Shown: in pieces, positions 52,190 to 62,364 of the stretch | How the letters are laid out: each line of letters begins with the position of its first letter | How positions within the stretch are numbered: the stretch's first letter is position 1 | Source of the DNA: Tepidibacillus_B infernus | GTDB lineage: Bacteria; Bacillota; Bacilli; Tepidibacillales; Tepidibacillaceae | Direction: 5' to 3' | NCBI RefSeq assembly: GCF_048898065.1 | Contig: NZ_JBLWFI010000001.1 | Coordinates: 806,001 to 870,000 of the forward strand | Length of the DNA: 64,000 bases | Position numbers and translations under genes: made by a program | Notes under the pieces: generated by a model | What the model was told of the DNA's origin: nothing | Database searches by the model: none | Seen by the model: only the letters and a program-made list of their open reading frames with translations

Positions 52190-54124
52190 TTAATTTTCAT
52201 TAGAAAATGCCGGTAAGAAAATGTGAACCATAGTTCCAAGTCCTTGCTTACTTTTGAACTCCATTCTTCCTTGATGATTTTTAATAATACGATGACTAAC
52301 CATGAGACCTAACCCAGTTCCTTTTTCTTTCGTCGTATAGAAGGGCTCACCTAGTTTAGATAACAATTGCTCTGGAATGCCTTGCCCTTCATCGATAAAA
52401 CTAACTAGGATTTCATTCGTGTTCTCTACCCTGTTTAGTTTTATCATAATTTTTCCACCATCTGGCATTGCTTCTATGGCATTTTTCAATAAATTGATAA
52501 AAACTTGTTTTAACTGATTTTCTTCACATCGGATCATCGGTAGATCTGATTCAAAATCGGTGACGATTTCAACATTCGCCATAATGGCTTCAGACCCAAG
52601 TAAGGTAATTACATGCTGTAATAATTCTTCCACAGATTTCTTTTGTAATTGAATTTCTTGAGGTTTTGCTAGCATCAATAGCTCACTGATAATCGTTTCA
52701 ATTCGTTTTAATTCAGAGAGCATAATCTGATAGTATTCTTCTTTTTCTGTTGCACCTGACTGTAAAATCTGTGTAAATCCTTTAAGAGAAGTTAAAGGAT
52801 TACGAATCTCATGTGCGATTCCTGCTGCTAATTGACTAATGGCTGATAGTTTTTCGGATTTTCTAATCATCTCTTCCGCTCTTTTTCGTTCAAAAATATC
52901 TCGAGCAACAATTTGAATGCTGGATTTACCTTCATATTGAATGGGAATGGCAAGAACTTCTACATAAATAACTCGTCCATCTAAGGAAATAAATCTTCTT
53001 TCTAAGTAATCAACGCAAGGTTTTTCTGTCATGACCTGTTTCATTTTCTTTGCGACTATTTGATGTTCATCTGGGTGAATAAAATCGTAGATAGATCTTC
53101 CGATTATTTCTTTCTCTTTTCCTATTGCACCAAGTAATTGTCGGCCCGTGGTATTTACATAGGACCATACCCCATCAGTAGAAACAGCAATCATATCAGG
53201 GGAATGTTCTATTAAAAGCCGATATCGTTCTTTACTATTCCTAAGTTCCCTTTCTATTCTCTTTCTCTCTATCATCTCTCTTCGTAATTTTTTATACATA
53301 ATGGTGATTTGGCTTTTACTTATTTCAGCTTGGGAAAATAATTGGTGCATATTTTGAATGAGCCCGATTAATACGATGAAATAGCTCAAATTTTTTAAAA
53401 TATGAGAAATAGCTAAATCAATGATTTCGTCTGAAAATAGTAAAATAAGTTCAGCTTTAAAACTAAAAATAAAGGATAAAATGAGCCAATGATCAAAGTT
53501 CTTGTTCTTCCATTCTCCTTTTTGAATATAGCCAAGGATGAGAAAAAAATACAAAAATGTTGGAGAATTATTTAAGATGTCAAATGGAAGAGTGGTCTTC
53601 TCGATATTCCCTAATATGAAATGATCTTTTAGAAAAAACGAATGAGGAGAAAAAATAGAAAAAATTAAACTTGTGATAATCATAATAAAAGCGATCAAAT
53701 ATATATAATAATTTTTAAGTTTTCCTCTGTCCCAAAGCTTGTTCTCTTTTTGCCAGGAAAAATAACTGAGTAGTAAAAGGATAGGCAAAAAAATGCGTGA
53801 GGTCAAGTAACACCATGTTGTAATGGAAGGTAATTTATCAATATGTTTGATGAAAGATGTAGAAGTTAGGATTCCATGAATACCTTGTAATAATGCTGTA
53901 CCAATATATCCTGTGCTTAACAAAAGAAATGTATTATTTTTTTTGCTATAAAATCTTGTCAATGCGATAACTCCAACGAAAAAGGATAGAATTGATCCAA
54001 ATGTCTCTATATGAGTGTGAAGATTTATGCTTCTTTCCATATGCAGTTTACTAATAATAAAGTAGAATATGGTTAGAAAGATATAGGTAAACAAATAAAT
54101 ATTTAGCCTATTTACAGTGTTCAT
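52190..54124 (-). CDS. MASE3-PAS sensor histidine kinase (sporulation-kinase type)
   Basis: A 644-residue kinase. The first 250 residues form about seven to eight membrane helices of MASE3 type (GYIGTALLQGIHGI). A coiled linker (RREMIERKRIERELRNSKERY) leads to one PAS domain (about 295-415, ending VARDIFERKRAEE). HisKA has the H-box AAGIAHEIRNPLTSLKGF, then an ATPase with N-box NLLKNAIEAMP and GTGLGLMVSH. There is no partner response regulator, as with orphan Spo0F-feeding kinases. Role in sporulation phosphorelay is inferred. Confidence 0.88.
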   Translation of the reverse strand: MNTVNRLNIYLFTYIFLTIFYFIISKLHMERSINLHTHIETFGSILSFFVGVIALTRFYSKKNNTFLLLSTGYIGTALLQGIHGILTSTSFIKHIDKLPSITTWCYLTSRIFLPILLLLSYFSWQKENKLWDRGKLKNYYIYLIAFIMIITSLIFSIFSPHSFFLKDHFILGNIEKTTLPFDILNNSPTFLYFFLILGYIQKGEWKNKNFDHWLILSFIFSFKAELILLFSDEIIDLAISHILKNLSYFIVLIGLIQNMHQLFSQAEISKSQITIMYKKLRREMIERKRIERELRNSKERYRLLIEHSPDMIAVSTDGVWSYVNTTGRQLLGAIGKEKEIIGRSIYDFIHPDEHQIVAKKMKQVMTEKPCVDYLERRFISLDGRVIYVEVLAIPIQYEGKSSIQIVARDIFERKRAEEMIRKSEKLSAISQLAAGIAHEIRNPLTSLKGFTQILQSGATEKEEYYQIMLSELKRIETIISELLMLAKPQEIQLQKKSVEELLQHVITLLGSEAIMANVEIVTDFESDLPMIRCEENQLKQVFINLLKNAIEAMPDGGKIMIKLNRVENTNEILVSFIDEGQGIPEQLLSKLGEPFYTTKEKGTGLGLMVSHRIIKNHQGRMEFKSKQGLGTMVHIFLPAFSNEN

Positions 54125-54266
54125 TCTTTTATTTCCTCATCCTTTATAGCTAGTAAGTAAGACCTATGACAAAAAGACTATTTTAAGTATATCTTCGACA
54201 AGATCCTTCAAAATCCTTTTAATTTTTAATTAAAGGAAATATTTAAAATAGAATAGACCACAGATT

Positions 54267-54527
54267 CTAGCTAAGTTGCATGATTTCCTGATGTGTCTGT
54301 GGTGGAATATTTGGCCCTGATCTAACAACAGTTTCTACATACTTTACAACTTTCCCATCGGTCTCTGCAAAGGACTCTTCCCACTTTCTTAAAGCTTCAA
54401 TATATTGTAATTCAAAACCCGGTGCAATTTGTCGAATAACCACAGTATGTTCTGTTTCTTGTCTTTTCCAAAATTCAGCTTCATCGAATATTCTTAACGG
54501 CATCATATCTCCATAATAGAATTGCAT
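54267..54527 (-). CDS. Small protein resembling the N-terminus of DUF2935
   Basis: An 86-residue protein: EAEFWKRQETEHTVVIRQIAPGFELQYIEALRKWEESF resembles the first helices of DUF2935 ferritin-like proteins, which normally run to 250 residues or more. This copy stops after about 85, so it may be a truncated relic or a small family of its own. ATG 54527 follows GGGAGAGG with 6-nt spacing. Confidence 0.5.
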   Translation of the reverse strand: MQFYYGDMMPLRIFDEAEFWKRQETEHTVVIRQIAPGFELQYIEALRKWEESFAETDGKVVKYVETVVRSGPNIPPQTHQEIMQLS

Positions 54528-54623
54528 GATCATCCTCTCCCTTTTTAAAAAATGGATTCCAATTCATTCTATTTGATGTCATGGATTAGGAACCATTTTT
54601 TAATCAAATTTTTTAACCAAATA

Positions 54624-54685
54624 AAAAAAGCATATAATATACTATGCTTTTTGAAATTAACCCCCTTCTTTAGAAGAGGGTTTTT
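54624..54685. terminator. Two tandem terminators after the aminotransferase gene
   Basis: AACCCCCTTCT/AGAAGAGGGTT (54659-54682) and AAAAAGCATA/TATGCTTTTT (54625-54652). The second has a T7 run on the minus strand and closes the aminotransferase gene. Confidence 0.75.
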
Positions 54686-54710
54686 GTTTATACGTTAACT
54701 AAAAATAGAA

Positions 54711-55883
54711 TTAAAAAATCCCACTTGCTTCAATGCGTTGAATTGCTTCTTTTAAACGTTTTATTTCTTGTACTAAGCCAATACGAACATATCCTTCACC
54801 ATGAATACCAAACGCATCACCAGGAATAACAACGACACCTGTTTTATCCAAAAGCTCTATGGCAAAGCGATATGAAGTCCATCCTTTTGGAATTGGCGCC
54901 CATACAAACATCGTTGCTTTTGGTTTATCCATTTTCCAACCTAATTGATTTAATCCATCAACTAGAACGTCTCTTCTTTCTTGGTAAACTTTGTAGGATT
55001 GATTTGGTGATTGGATGTCACGTTGTAAAGCTTTTGTAGCCAAGATCTGCACCGCTTCAAAAACACCAAAATCAATATTGGATTTAATCATCATTAAAGG
55101 ATTGATGATTTCAGCATTTCCTACCACATAGCCAACTCTTACACCAGCCAAATTAAAGCTTTTAGACAAAGAATTAAACTCAATTCCTACCTCTTTTGCT
55201 CCCTCAGCTTCTAAAAAACTGTGTGGTCGATATCCATTAAAAGATAATTCGGAATAAGCCATATCATGTGCGACAATGATGTCATATTGCTTAGCTAATG
55301 CAACAACTTCTTGGAAAAAATCAATAGGCGCTACAGCAGACACTGGATTACTTGGATAATTAAGGATCATAAGCTTTGCCTTTTGTAAAACTTCTTTTGG
55401 AATATTAGAGAAATCAGGAAGGAAATCATTTTCTTGGAGTAAAGGCATTGGATATAAGGTTCCTCCAGCTAAATGAACACTCCCTGAATAAATAGGATAA
55501 CCAGGATCTGGGACTAACACAATATCTCCATCATCAACAAACCCTTGTGCTAAATGAGCAAGGCCATCTTGAGAGCCCATTAAAACTAAAACCTCTCCAT
55601 GAGATGGGTCGATTTGAACTCCGAAGCGAAATTGATACCAATCAGCAATGGCTTGCTTAAATTGATCATTTCCTTGAAAGCTAGGATAGCCATAGACTTC
55701 AGGTTTCTTTACAGCTTCTATCAATTCTTTTATTAACTCTGGATCAGGTGGCCGATCTGGACTTCCTATTCCAAGATCAATGATATCTATTCCTTTTTTT
55801 ATTAAATCTTTTTTTCTATTTGCCATTTCCGTAAAAATGGCTGATGAAAGTTTTTCAATGCGTTTTGAAGGAATAATCTTCAT
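54711..55883 (-). CDS. dapL: Class I/II aminotransferase, LL-diaminopimelate aminotransferase-like
   Basis: A 390-residue fold-type I PLP aminotransferase. IIDLGIGSPDRPPDPELI at the N-terminus, the NYPSNPVSAVAP loop, the PLP lysine in SLSKSFNLAGVRVGY and YVRIGLVQ at the end match DapL/YugH-like enzymes. A role in lysine/diaminopimelate synthesis is likely, but related Bacillus enzymes act on other amino acids. GGGGAGAGAAAG precedes the ATG. It is a single-gene unit. Confidence 0.85.
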   Translation of the reverse strand: MKIIPSKRIEKLSSAIFTEMANRKKDLIKKGIDIIDLGIGSPDRPPDPELIKELIEAVKKPEVYGYPSFQGNDQFKQAIADWYQFRFGVQIDPSHGEVLVLMGSQDGLAHLAQGFVDDGDIVLVPDPGYPIYSGSVHLAGGTLYPMPLLQENDFLPDFSNIPKEVLQKAKLMILNYPSNPVSAVAPIDFFQEVVALAKQYDIIVAHDMAYSELSFNGYRPHSFLEAEGAKEVGIEFNSLSKSFNLAGVRVGYVVGNAEIINPLMMIKSNIDFGVFEAVQILATKALQRDIQSPNQSYKVYQERRDVLVDGLNQLGWKMDKPKATMFVWAPIPKGWTSYRFAIELLDKTGVVVIPGDAFGIHGEGYVRIGLVQEIKRLKEAIQRIEASGIF

Positions 55884-56112
55884 AACATCTTTCTCTCCCC
55901 TTTTTTACTCTCTTTAGCCTAGAGTTGTGAGTTTTTTTAATATTTTACCTGTTACTTAGTAGAAATGCACGATAAATTTTTATTTTTTAAGAGGTGGAAT
56001 CTGAAAGCTCTTTCACCTTTAATTGAAGTGCAAGAAACTATTTTTCCACGATCCATATAGTTATCATATGTATAGCGCTTATAATTTTTCCATTTTGGCT
56101 TTTTATCAATAT

Positions 56113-57021
56113 TTATGATCTACTTTTTACTAGGATCGATTGGGATGTTTTTATTAAATTTGTTTTAGACAAAGAGTAGATCAACAAAGCGGTCCAGATA
56201 AAAATAAAACCCCAAGAGTGCACTTGAGTAAAAGTTTCTTTAAAAACAAATATTCCAAGAATCAAGGTAATGGTTGGTGAAATATATTGCAAGAAACCAA
56301 GAGTTGATAGTTCAATACGTTCAGCACTTTTTGCAAACCATAATAAAGGTGTAGCAGTGGCGACTCCAGAAGCTAACAGTAAAAAAGTTGTAGTTAATGA
56401 TATGTTACCTAAGGCACCAATTCCTTCTGATTGCTTTAATATAATATAGCTAAGAGCGACTGGGAACAAAACGGTAGTTTCTACTGCAAGCCCGACTGTT
56501 GAATCGACATGCACCATTTTCTTTAACAAACCGTAAAAACCGAAGCTTAATGCCAACGTAAATGCAATCCATGGTATACGACCATATTGAATGGTTATGA
56601 TGGAAACACCAATAATAGCGAATGCCAATGCGATTCCTTGCCAACGATTCAATCTTTCTCTTAACACGATAACACCTAACAAAACAGTAATTAATGGGTT
56701 GATATAATAGCCTAAGCTTGCTTCAACTACATGATCAGCATTCACTGCCCAAATATAAGTAAACCAATTGATTCCAATTAAAATTGAAGCAAGAGAAATG
56801 AAGAGAATATTTCGTTTATTAGAAAGTGTAGTCTTAATCATCTGCAGATTTCTATAAACAAGTAGTAGTCCTATTACAAAAACAAAAGACCAGACGATTC
56901 GATGTGCTAATATTTCGGAAGCAGGTACTTGCTTTAGTAATTTCCAATACAACGGTAGAATTCCCCATGCTGTATAAGCTAAGATACCATATATCATTCC
57001 AGCCTCTTTTTGATTATTCAT
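56113..57021 (-). CDS. rarD: EamA-family transporter RarD
   Basis: A 302-residue, ten-helix DMT-superfamily protein with two EamA repeats. YGILAYTAWGILPLYWKLLKQVPASEILAHRIVWS is the RarD N-terminus and LGYYINPLITVLLGV lies near residue 105. Named for chloramphenicol sensitivity in E. coli; the actual substrate is not known. AAAAGGAGC precedes the ATG. Confidence 0.93.
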   Translation of the reverse strand: MNNQKEAGMIYGILAYTAWGILPLYWKLLKQVPASEILAHRIVWSFVFVIGLLLVYRNLQMIKTTLSNKRNILFISLASILIGINWFTYIWAVNADHVVEASLGYYINPLITVLLGVIVLRERLNRWQGIALAFAIIGVSIITIQYGRIPWIAFTLALSFGFYGLLKKMVHVDSTVGLAVETTVLFPVALSYIILKQSEGIGALGNISLTTTFLLLASGVATATPLLWFAKSAERIELSTLGFLQYISPTITLILGIFVFKETFTQVHSWGFIFIWTALLIYSLSKTNLIKTSQSILVKSRS

Positions 57022-57124
57022 TTATAATTTGCTCCTTTTAATTCAATTTACATATATAGATGATAACGCTACTCTATCTCCTTCAAAAATTATACCACTT
57101 TCAGGCAAATCATAAAAAATATTT

Positions 57125-57259
57125 TTAACCGATTGGTATATTCGGGACAATTGGATGTAATTTACCAAAAAAACCAAGGGCAATTAATATAAGGAGGAGA
57201 ACAAAAACTGAAAAATGATTGTCAGGTGTTGGAATGAGATACCGATCTTTCCGAGCCAT
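57125..57259 (-). CDS. 44-residue single-pass membrane protein
   Basis: MARKDRYLIPTPDNHFSVFV begins a 44-residue frame with a helix VFVLLLILIALGFFG and a short tail (PIVPNIPIG). It has a strong AGGAGGAAG ribosome binding site. It starts 11 bp after the next small gene upstream, suggesting a two-gene unit. It looks like one of the small hydrophobic sporulation proteins, but no family was recognised. Confidence 0.6.
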   Translation of the reverse strand: MARKDRYLIPTPDNHFSVFVLLLILIALGFFGKLHPIVPNIPIG

Positions 57260-57270
57260 TTTTCTTCCTC

Positions 57271-57543
57271 CTAACGCTTAGATTTCTTTTGAAATAGAGA
57301 AATAAATTCTTGAAACGTGTGATCATCCATATTGATAATTTGACCAATATCCTCTAGAAATTCACCGTATAAAATGACAGAGAGTGTCCCTTTTCGAGTA
57401 ATTTGAATACTATTTACACTTAATATTCCAGATAACAATAGAGCTGCAGTTATCATTTCTAAACGATTATACTTCCATAAGTTTTTCGTATTAAAAGGGT
57501 TTTGATGTCCAGGATTTTGTTTTTTGTTTTGTCGTCGCGCCAT
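57271..57543 (-). CDS. Small hypothetical protein
   Basis: A 90-residue protein with a basic N-terminus (MARRQNKKQNPGHQNPFNTK), a hydrophobic stretch EMITAALLLSGILSVNSIQI and an acidic C-terminal half. ATG 57543 follows GGAGAG with 8-nt spacing and is preferred to an upstream ATG (57606). It pairs with the 44-residue membrane protein downstream. No function assigned. Confidence 0.6.
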   Translation of the reverse strand: MARRQNKKQNPGHQNPFNTKNLWKYNRLEMITAALLLSGILSVNSIQITRKGTLSVILYGEFLEDIGQIINMDDHTFQEFISLFQKKSKR

Positions 57544-57696
57544 CCTATTCACTCTCCTTACTAAAAGGATATGCAATAAAAAGTGAATTTGTTTTGAATA
57601 AAACATCTGATTTGAATATCAGATCCTTTCTGAAGGTATAATATTTTGGTAATATCTAGATTTTATTTATGTAGAAATTTAGAAGGAAAATAGAGG

Positions 57697-58542
57697 GTGA
57701 AACTATTGTATTTTGGTAGTCATGTGAGCATTCGTAAAGGATATCTAGGGGCAGCGGTTGCAGCAAAAACGATTGGAGCCAAAGCCTTTCAATATTTTCC
57801 GAAAAACCCTCGAGGTTTAACGATTAAGAAATTTGATCGAACCGATGCAGAACGCTGCGCAGCCTTCACAAAAGTGCATGGTCTAATAACGATCGCCCAT
57901 ACTTCCTATCCTGTAAATTTGGCAACAGAAAGAGACAAACAGAAAAAGATTATTCAATCTATTCTCAATGATTTAGAGATTGTAGAAGCTTGTCAATCGA
58001 TTGGATTAGTGGTTCATTTTGGTGTCTACAAAGGAAAAGATCTATTACAGGGATATAAAAATATCATATCATCACTAAATATGGTGTTGAATCAATGGAA
58101 TGGGAAAGCCTTGATTTTATTAGAAAATCAAGCAGGACAAAGTGCAAAAATGGGAATGACGTTAGAAGAATTGGTTTACATTCGTAATTTGGCTGATTCC
58201 CCTGAAAAAATAGGGTTTTGCTTGGATACTTGTCATGCATTTGCAAGTGGTTTATGGAATGGGGAAAACTGGGATGCATTACTTGAAAAAGGAAAACATC
58301 TGGGTTACTTTGATCACTTGAAAGCCATTCACCTGAATGATTCCATGTTTCCTACCGGTTCTTATCGGGATCGCCATGCAAATATTGGCAAAGGATATGT
58401 TGGAGAAAAAGGTTTTAAGCAATTTCTGAATACTAATTTGCTAAACAACTTACCCCTTATCCTAGAAACTCCTGAGTCTTCTCAATATACTCATCAACAA
58501 GAGATTGACTATTTAAAGAAATTAGTCAGTAAAGATAAATAA
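57697..58542 (+). CDS. nfo: Endonuclease IV-type AP endonuclease
   Basis: A 281-residue TIM-barrel zinc enzyme cutting abasic sites. Metal-binding segments FGSHVSIRKG, IAHTSYPVNLA, LLENQAGQ, GFCLDTCHAFASG, HLNDSM and DRHANIGKGYVG are present. The usual HPG motif is VVHFGVYKG here, a divergent version. The start may be GTG 57697 or TTG 57706; GAGGG is better spaced for the latter. A weak hairpin resembling the 2.1/44.4 kb repeats follows the stop. Confidence 0.9.
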   Translation: MKLLYFGSHVSIRKGYLGAAVAAKTIGAKAFQYFPKNPRGLTIKKFDRTDAERCAAFTKVHGLITIAHTSYPVNLATERDKQKKIIQSILNDLEIVEACQSIGLVVHFGVYKGKDLLQGYKNIISSLNMVLNQWNGKALILLENQAGQSAKMGMTLEELVYIRNLADSPEKIGFCLDTCHAFASGLWNGENWDALLEKGKHLGYFDHLKAIHLNDSMFPTGSYRDRHANIGKGYVGEKGFKQFLNTNLLNNLPLILETPESSQYTHQQEIDYLKKLVSKDK

Positions 58543-58593
58543 CAAAAGTGAAGCATGATTTCAACTACGATTTCTTTTGTGGGTCATACTTTC

Positions 58594-58822
58594 CTATTTA
58601 ACATATTCCCTATTGCGAATAAAAAGTCGCCAATGCCAGATGAATCCTGGTAGGAGTATTAAGGTACTAATAATATAAGAATAAATCAAGGCCCGATACA
58701 TGGCTTCATTGGTAATGCTTTCGCTAATGGTTGCTGGATAGATTAAGTATGGTAAGTGAGCAGTCCCATAGGCATAGCTGGCTAGTAAATATTGAAAAAT
58801 AGTACCAATTACATCATTTTAT
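58594..58822 (-). pseudogene. C-terminal relic of cytochrome bd oxidase subunit II (CydB/YthB)
   Basis: Minus-strand frame: LLASYAYGTAHLPYLIYP, then EAMYRALIYSYIISTLILLPGF and WHWRLFIRN before the stop, the last helices of CydB-like proteins. The first three quarters and subunit I are missing; the break is close to the stop of the YdcF/SanA gene. Confidence 0.75.
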
Positions 58823-58842
58823 CTCTTTAATTAGAACAACAT

Positions 58843-59616
58843 TTAACGATCGAAAAGAAAAGATTTCACAACAGCGAAGTATTCGCGAATATAAAGATTG
58901 GGCAATACATAAATAGGTGTCTTAGCAGGTAGTCCAGTAGGTTCAAATCCAATTCGTCTAGCTAAAAGCTTTGCACGGAATAGATGAAAATCACTGGTCA
59001 CAATCAGAATTTTAAGAGGTTCCTTTTCACCCTTTTTTAACAACAAATCCTTGCTAAATCGGAAATTTTCCATTGTGCTTGTGGATTGATCTTCGGTCAG
59101 AATTCGCTCTTTGTTAATCCCTTGTTCCACCAGATACTTTTTCATTGCCTCTGCTTCTGATATTGTTTCTCCAAAACCTTTTCCTCCAGTTACAACAACG
59201 GGAAGGTCAGGATACTTGCTTAGGTAATCAATACTGGTGTTAAGGCGTTCCAACAACGTTAAAGTGAGTTGATCATCATGTAGCCCAGATCCTAGGACAA
59301 TCATATAATCTGCATCTACCTTATTTGTAGGATGTGCTGACATAAAAATTAAGGTTACTATCCAAATAAAGGAGGCCAACCAAATCATGATGAAGAGGGT
59401 TACTATTTTTTCAAGACGTTTAAACATAGAATACCAAGAACTTCTCTCATGAACCGGGTACTGGATCTTTAACTTGAAATATCCCCAAGCAATTAGGAGG
59501 ATTCCCGCCCCAGCAGGAAAAAGGGTTCCAAAATTAATTCCACCGCCAACCAAGAGTAAGAAGATAAAATCCAATATACCAATCAAACCAATGATGATTA
59601 AAGTTCTACCTGCCAT
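58843..59616 (-). CDS. YdcF/SanA/ElyC family membrane protein (DUF218)
   Basis: A 257-residue protein with three N-terminal membrane helices (about 5-25, 33-50, 71-95) and an extracytoplasmic DUF218 domain: ADYMIVLGSGLHDDQ, VVVTGGKGFGETISEAEAMKKYLVEQGI, and DQSTSTMENFRFSKDLL. Relatives affect cell-envelope integrity. It follows fdhA by 47 bp on the same strand but is unlikely to be functionally linked. Confidence 0.88.
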   Translation of the reverse strand: MAGRTLIIIGLIGILDFIFLLLVGGGINFGTLFPAGAGILLIAWGYFKLKIQYPVHERSSWYSMFKRLEKIVTLFIMIWLASFIWIVTLIFMSAHPTNKVDADYMIVLGSGLHDDQLTLTLLERLNTSIDYLSKYPDLPVVVTGGKGFGETISEAEAMKKYLVEQGINKERILTEDQSTSTMENFRFSKDLLLKKGEKEPLKILIVTSDFHLFRAKLLARRIGFEPTGLPAKTPIYVLPNLYIREYFAVVKSFLFDR

Positions 59617-59663
59617 TTCTTTTTATAACAACCTTTCTACTTTTTCTGTTTTTATTTTTTAGA

Positions 59664-62348
59664 TTAGTCTTCGTATTTGTCAATTTTTACAGCAGCCACT
59701 TTATATTCTCCAGTATGACTAATAGGATCAAATGCACCATTCGTTAAAACATTGGTAGGTACTTCCCGATGATGAAAAGACATCCAGATCATCTTTTCAG
59801 AAACCTTATCAGTTACTTCGATAGCAGTGACTAATTCTCCTCTTCTTGATACAATTTTAATTCTATCACCCGTTTTTACATCTAATTTCATAGCATCCTT
59901 CGGATGAATCATCGCTCTTTCCTCTGGATGATAGGTTTTAAGGCTAGGCGAATATTGTGATGTTACATTATAATGATGAAGCCTTCGACCTGTAGAAAGA
60001 AGAAATGGATATTCTTCATCAGTTTCCTCTGCAGGAGGAAGGTGTTCGATTCCTTTAAATGTTCCTTTTCCTTTACTAAATTGGCCTATATGTAATACGG
60101 GTGTTCCAGGATGAGCCTTCGTTGGACAAGGCCATTGTAGCCCTTTCTCTTCTAAACGAGTATAATCCATTCCCCTATAAATTGGCGTAAGAGTAGCCAT
60201 CTCGACAAAAATCTGTGATGGTGAATCATAGTTCATTGGGTATCCCATCCTAGTTGAAAGCTCGGAAATGATTTGCCAGTCAGGTTTAGAATTGCCGATG
60301 GGTTCAATTGCTTTTCTTACTCTTTGTACACGTCTTTCTGAATTAGTAAATGTGCCATCTTTTTCAGCAAAACTAGAGGCAGGTAAAATTACATTAGCCA
60401 ACTGAGCAGTTTCTGTCATAAACAGGTCTTGGACCACGAGGAAATCAAGGCTTTCTAGAACTTTACGAACATGATTTCCATCTGGATCTGTTAAGACTGG
60501 ATCCTCGCCTATAATATACATTGCTCGAATAGACCCTAAAATCACAGCATCAAACATCTCTGGTATGGTTAATCCTACCTTACTAGAAATATCTACTCCC
60601 CAGCTTTTAGAAAATTGTTTTCTTGCTTCCTCATTAAATACTTTCTGATAACCAGGTAATACATCAGGTAATGCACCCATATCACAGGCTCCTTGAACAT
60701 TATTCTGACCTCGTAATGGGTTTACTCCTACTCTTTCTCTTCCTAAATGACCCGTCAACATGGCTAAATTGGCTATATTCATTACATTCATGGTTCCTAC
60801 AATATGTTCTGTGATACCAAGTGTATAACAAATGATTGCATCACGATTAGAAGCATATAAGCGAGCAGCTTCTTCAATTAGTTCTATAGATATCCCAGTA
60901 ATTTGAGCTACTTTTTCAGGTGTATATTCAGAAACAACTTCAATTAATTCTGCAAGATTTTCCGTACGTTGATTGACGAAGTCTTTATCCCATAGCTCTT
61001 CTTTAAGAATCGTATGCATGATACCGTTTAACAAGGCAATGTCTGTTCCAGGTTTAAGGGGAAGCCATAGATCAGCCATCTCTGCCATTTCCGTTCTTCT
61101 TGGATCGATCACAATTAGTTTGGCACCATTTCGTATCGCTTTTTTCATTTTCACACCTAAAATTGGATGTGCTTCTGTAGGATTAGAACCAATTAAGAAA
61201 ATGAGATTTGTATTTTCAATATCCTCGAATGAGTTTGTCATTGCTCCACTACCAAATGAAGTGGCAAGACCTGCCACTGTTGGAGCATGTCAAGTACGGG
61301 CACAGTGATCGATGTTGTTGTTGCCAATCACTGCTCTCATCCATTTTTGCATCAGATAGTTTTCCTCGTTCGTGCAACGAGCTGAACTTAAAGCGCCAAT
61401 TGAATCGCTCCCATATTTATTTTTAATCGCACTTAATTTTTCAGCCACTAGGGATAGTGCCTCATCCCAACTCGCTTCTACAAAAACACCATCTATTTTA
61501 ATTAAAGGAGATGTAAGTCTTTCTTCACTATGAATAAAATCTGTACCAAAACGCCCTTTTACACAAAGATGGCGACCATTGACAACGCTTGTGGGATTGG
61601 AAGTAACACCAATCACTTTTCCATCTTTCACATTTAAATCAAAGTTGCAGCCTACCCCACAAAAGGGGCAAGTCGTTTTTACTTTTTCAACTTCCCAACT
61701 ACGCCCTTTACCAATCATGTTTTTTTCTAAAAGGGATCCTGTTGGACAAACGGCGACGCAACTTCCACAAAAGACACAATCTGATTCGGCTAACGTCGTA
61801 TCCATTGCAGTGGAAATTTTCGTATCAAAACCACGAAAAGCAAAATGTAAGATACTTCTACCTTGCACTTCGGAACAGACCCTTACACATTTACCGCAAA
61901 CAATACATTTATTCATATCTCTTACAATGAATGGATTATCGTCCTCAATGGGGTACTGATGTTTTCTGCCTTCAAAACTACTATGTTTAACTTGGTATTC
62001 ATAGGCATATTGCTGAAGCAAGCAATCCCCATTCTTTTGACAAGTCAAACAATCTAGTGGATGATCAGTTAGGTATAAGTCAAGAATCATTTTTCTAGAT
62101 TCTACGACAGCTTCTGAGTGAGTCTTAACGATCATCCCTTCTGTTACTATTGTGCTACAAGAGGTTGGTAAATTCCTCATCCCTTCTATTTCTACGACAC
62201 ACATCCGACAAGAACCAGACAAGCTTAATTCTGGATCATAACATAAGGCAGGAATATGGATCCCTACTTGTTCTGCTGCTTGCATCACAGTGGTCCCTGA
62301 TGGAACGGTTACCTTTCTACCATCAATCGTTAATGTGATATGATTCAT
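59664..62348 (-). CDS. fdhA: Formate dehydrogenase catalytic subunit, selenocysteine-containing
   Basis: An 894-residue Mo/W enzyme oxidising formate. The N-terminus has a 2Fe-2S domain (ALCYDPELSLSGSCRMCVVE), a His-Cys 4Fe-4S site (HPLDCLTCQKNGDCLLQ) and two ferredoxin clusters (CIVCGKCVRVC, CVFCGSCVAVCP). Next come the catalytic 4Fe-4S motif CPFCGVGC and the active-site segment CART-UGA-HAPTV. The in-frame TGA (61292-61290, residue 353) is read as selenocysteine: family members have Sec or Cys exactly there, and a SECIS-like hairpin follows. A molybdopterin domain ends the protein. It works with the NuoF-like diaphorase 16 bp upstream. Confidence 0.93.
61260..61292 (-). promoter_or_regulatory. 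UGA selenocysteine codon and SECIS hairpin
   Basis: On the minus strand, TGA at 61292-61290 is followed 12-30 nt later by AGTGGCA, loop GGTCT, TGCCACT (61278-61260), a perfect 7-bp stem. The GGTCT loop is like that of E. coli fdhF. This is the position needed to recruit SelB during translation. Confidence 0.88.
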
Positions 62349-62364
62349 ACCGTTAAGCCTCCCC

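Noticed and set aside
61278..61292. Nonsense mutation or split gene in fdhA
   Set aside because: The TGA falls exactly at the Sec/Cys active-site position and is followed by a SECIS-type hairpin, so it is read as selenocysteine.
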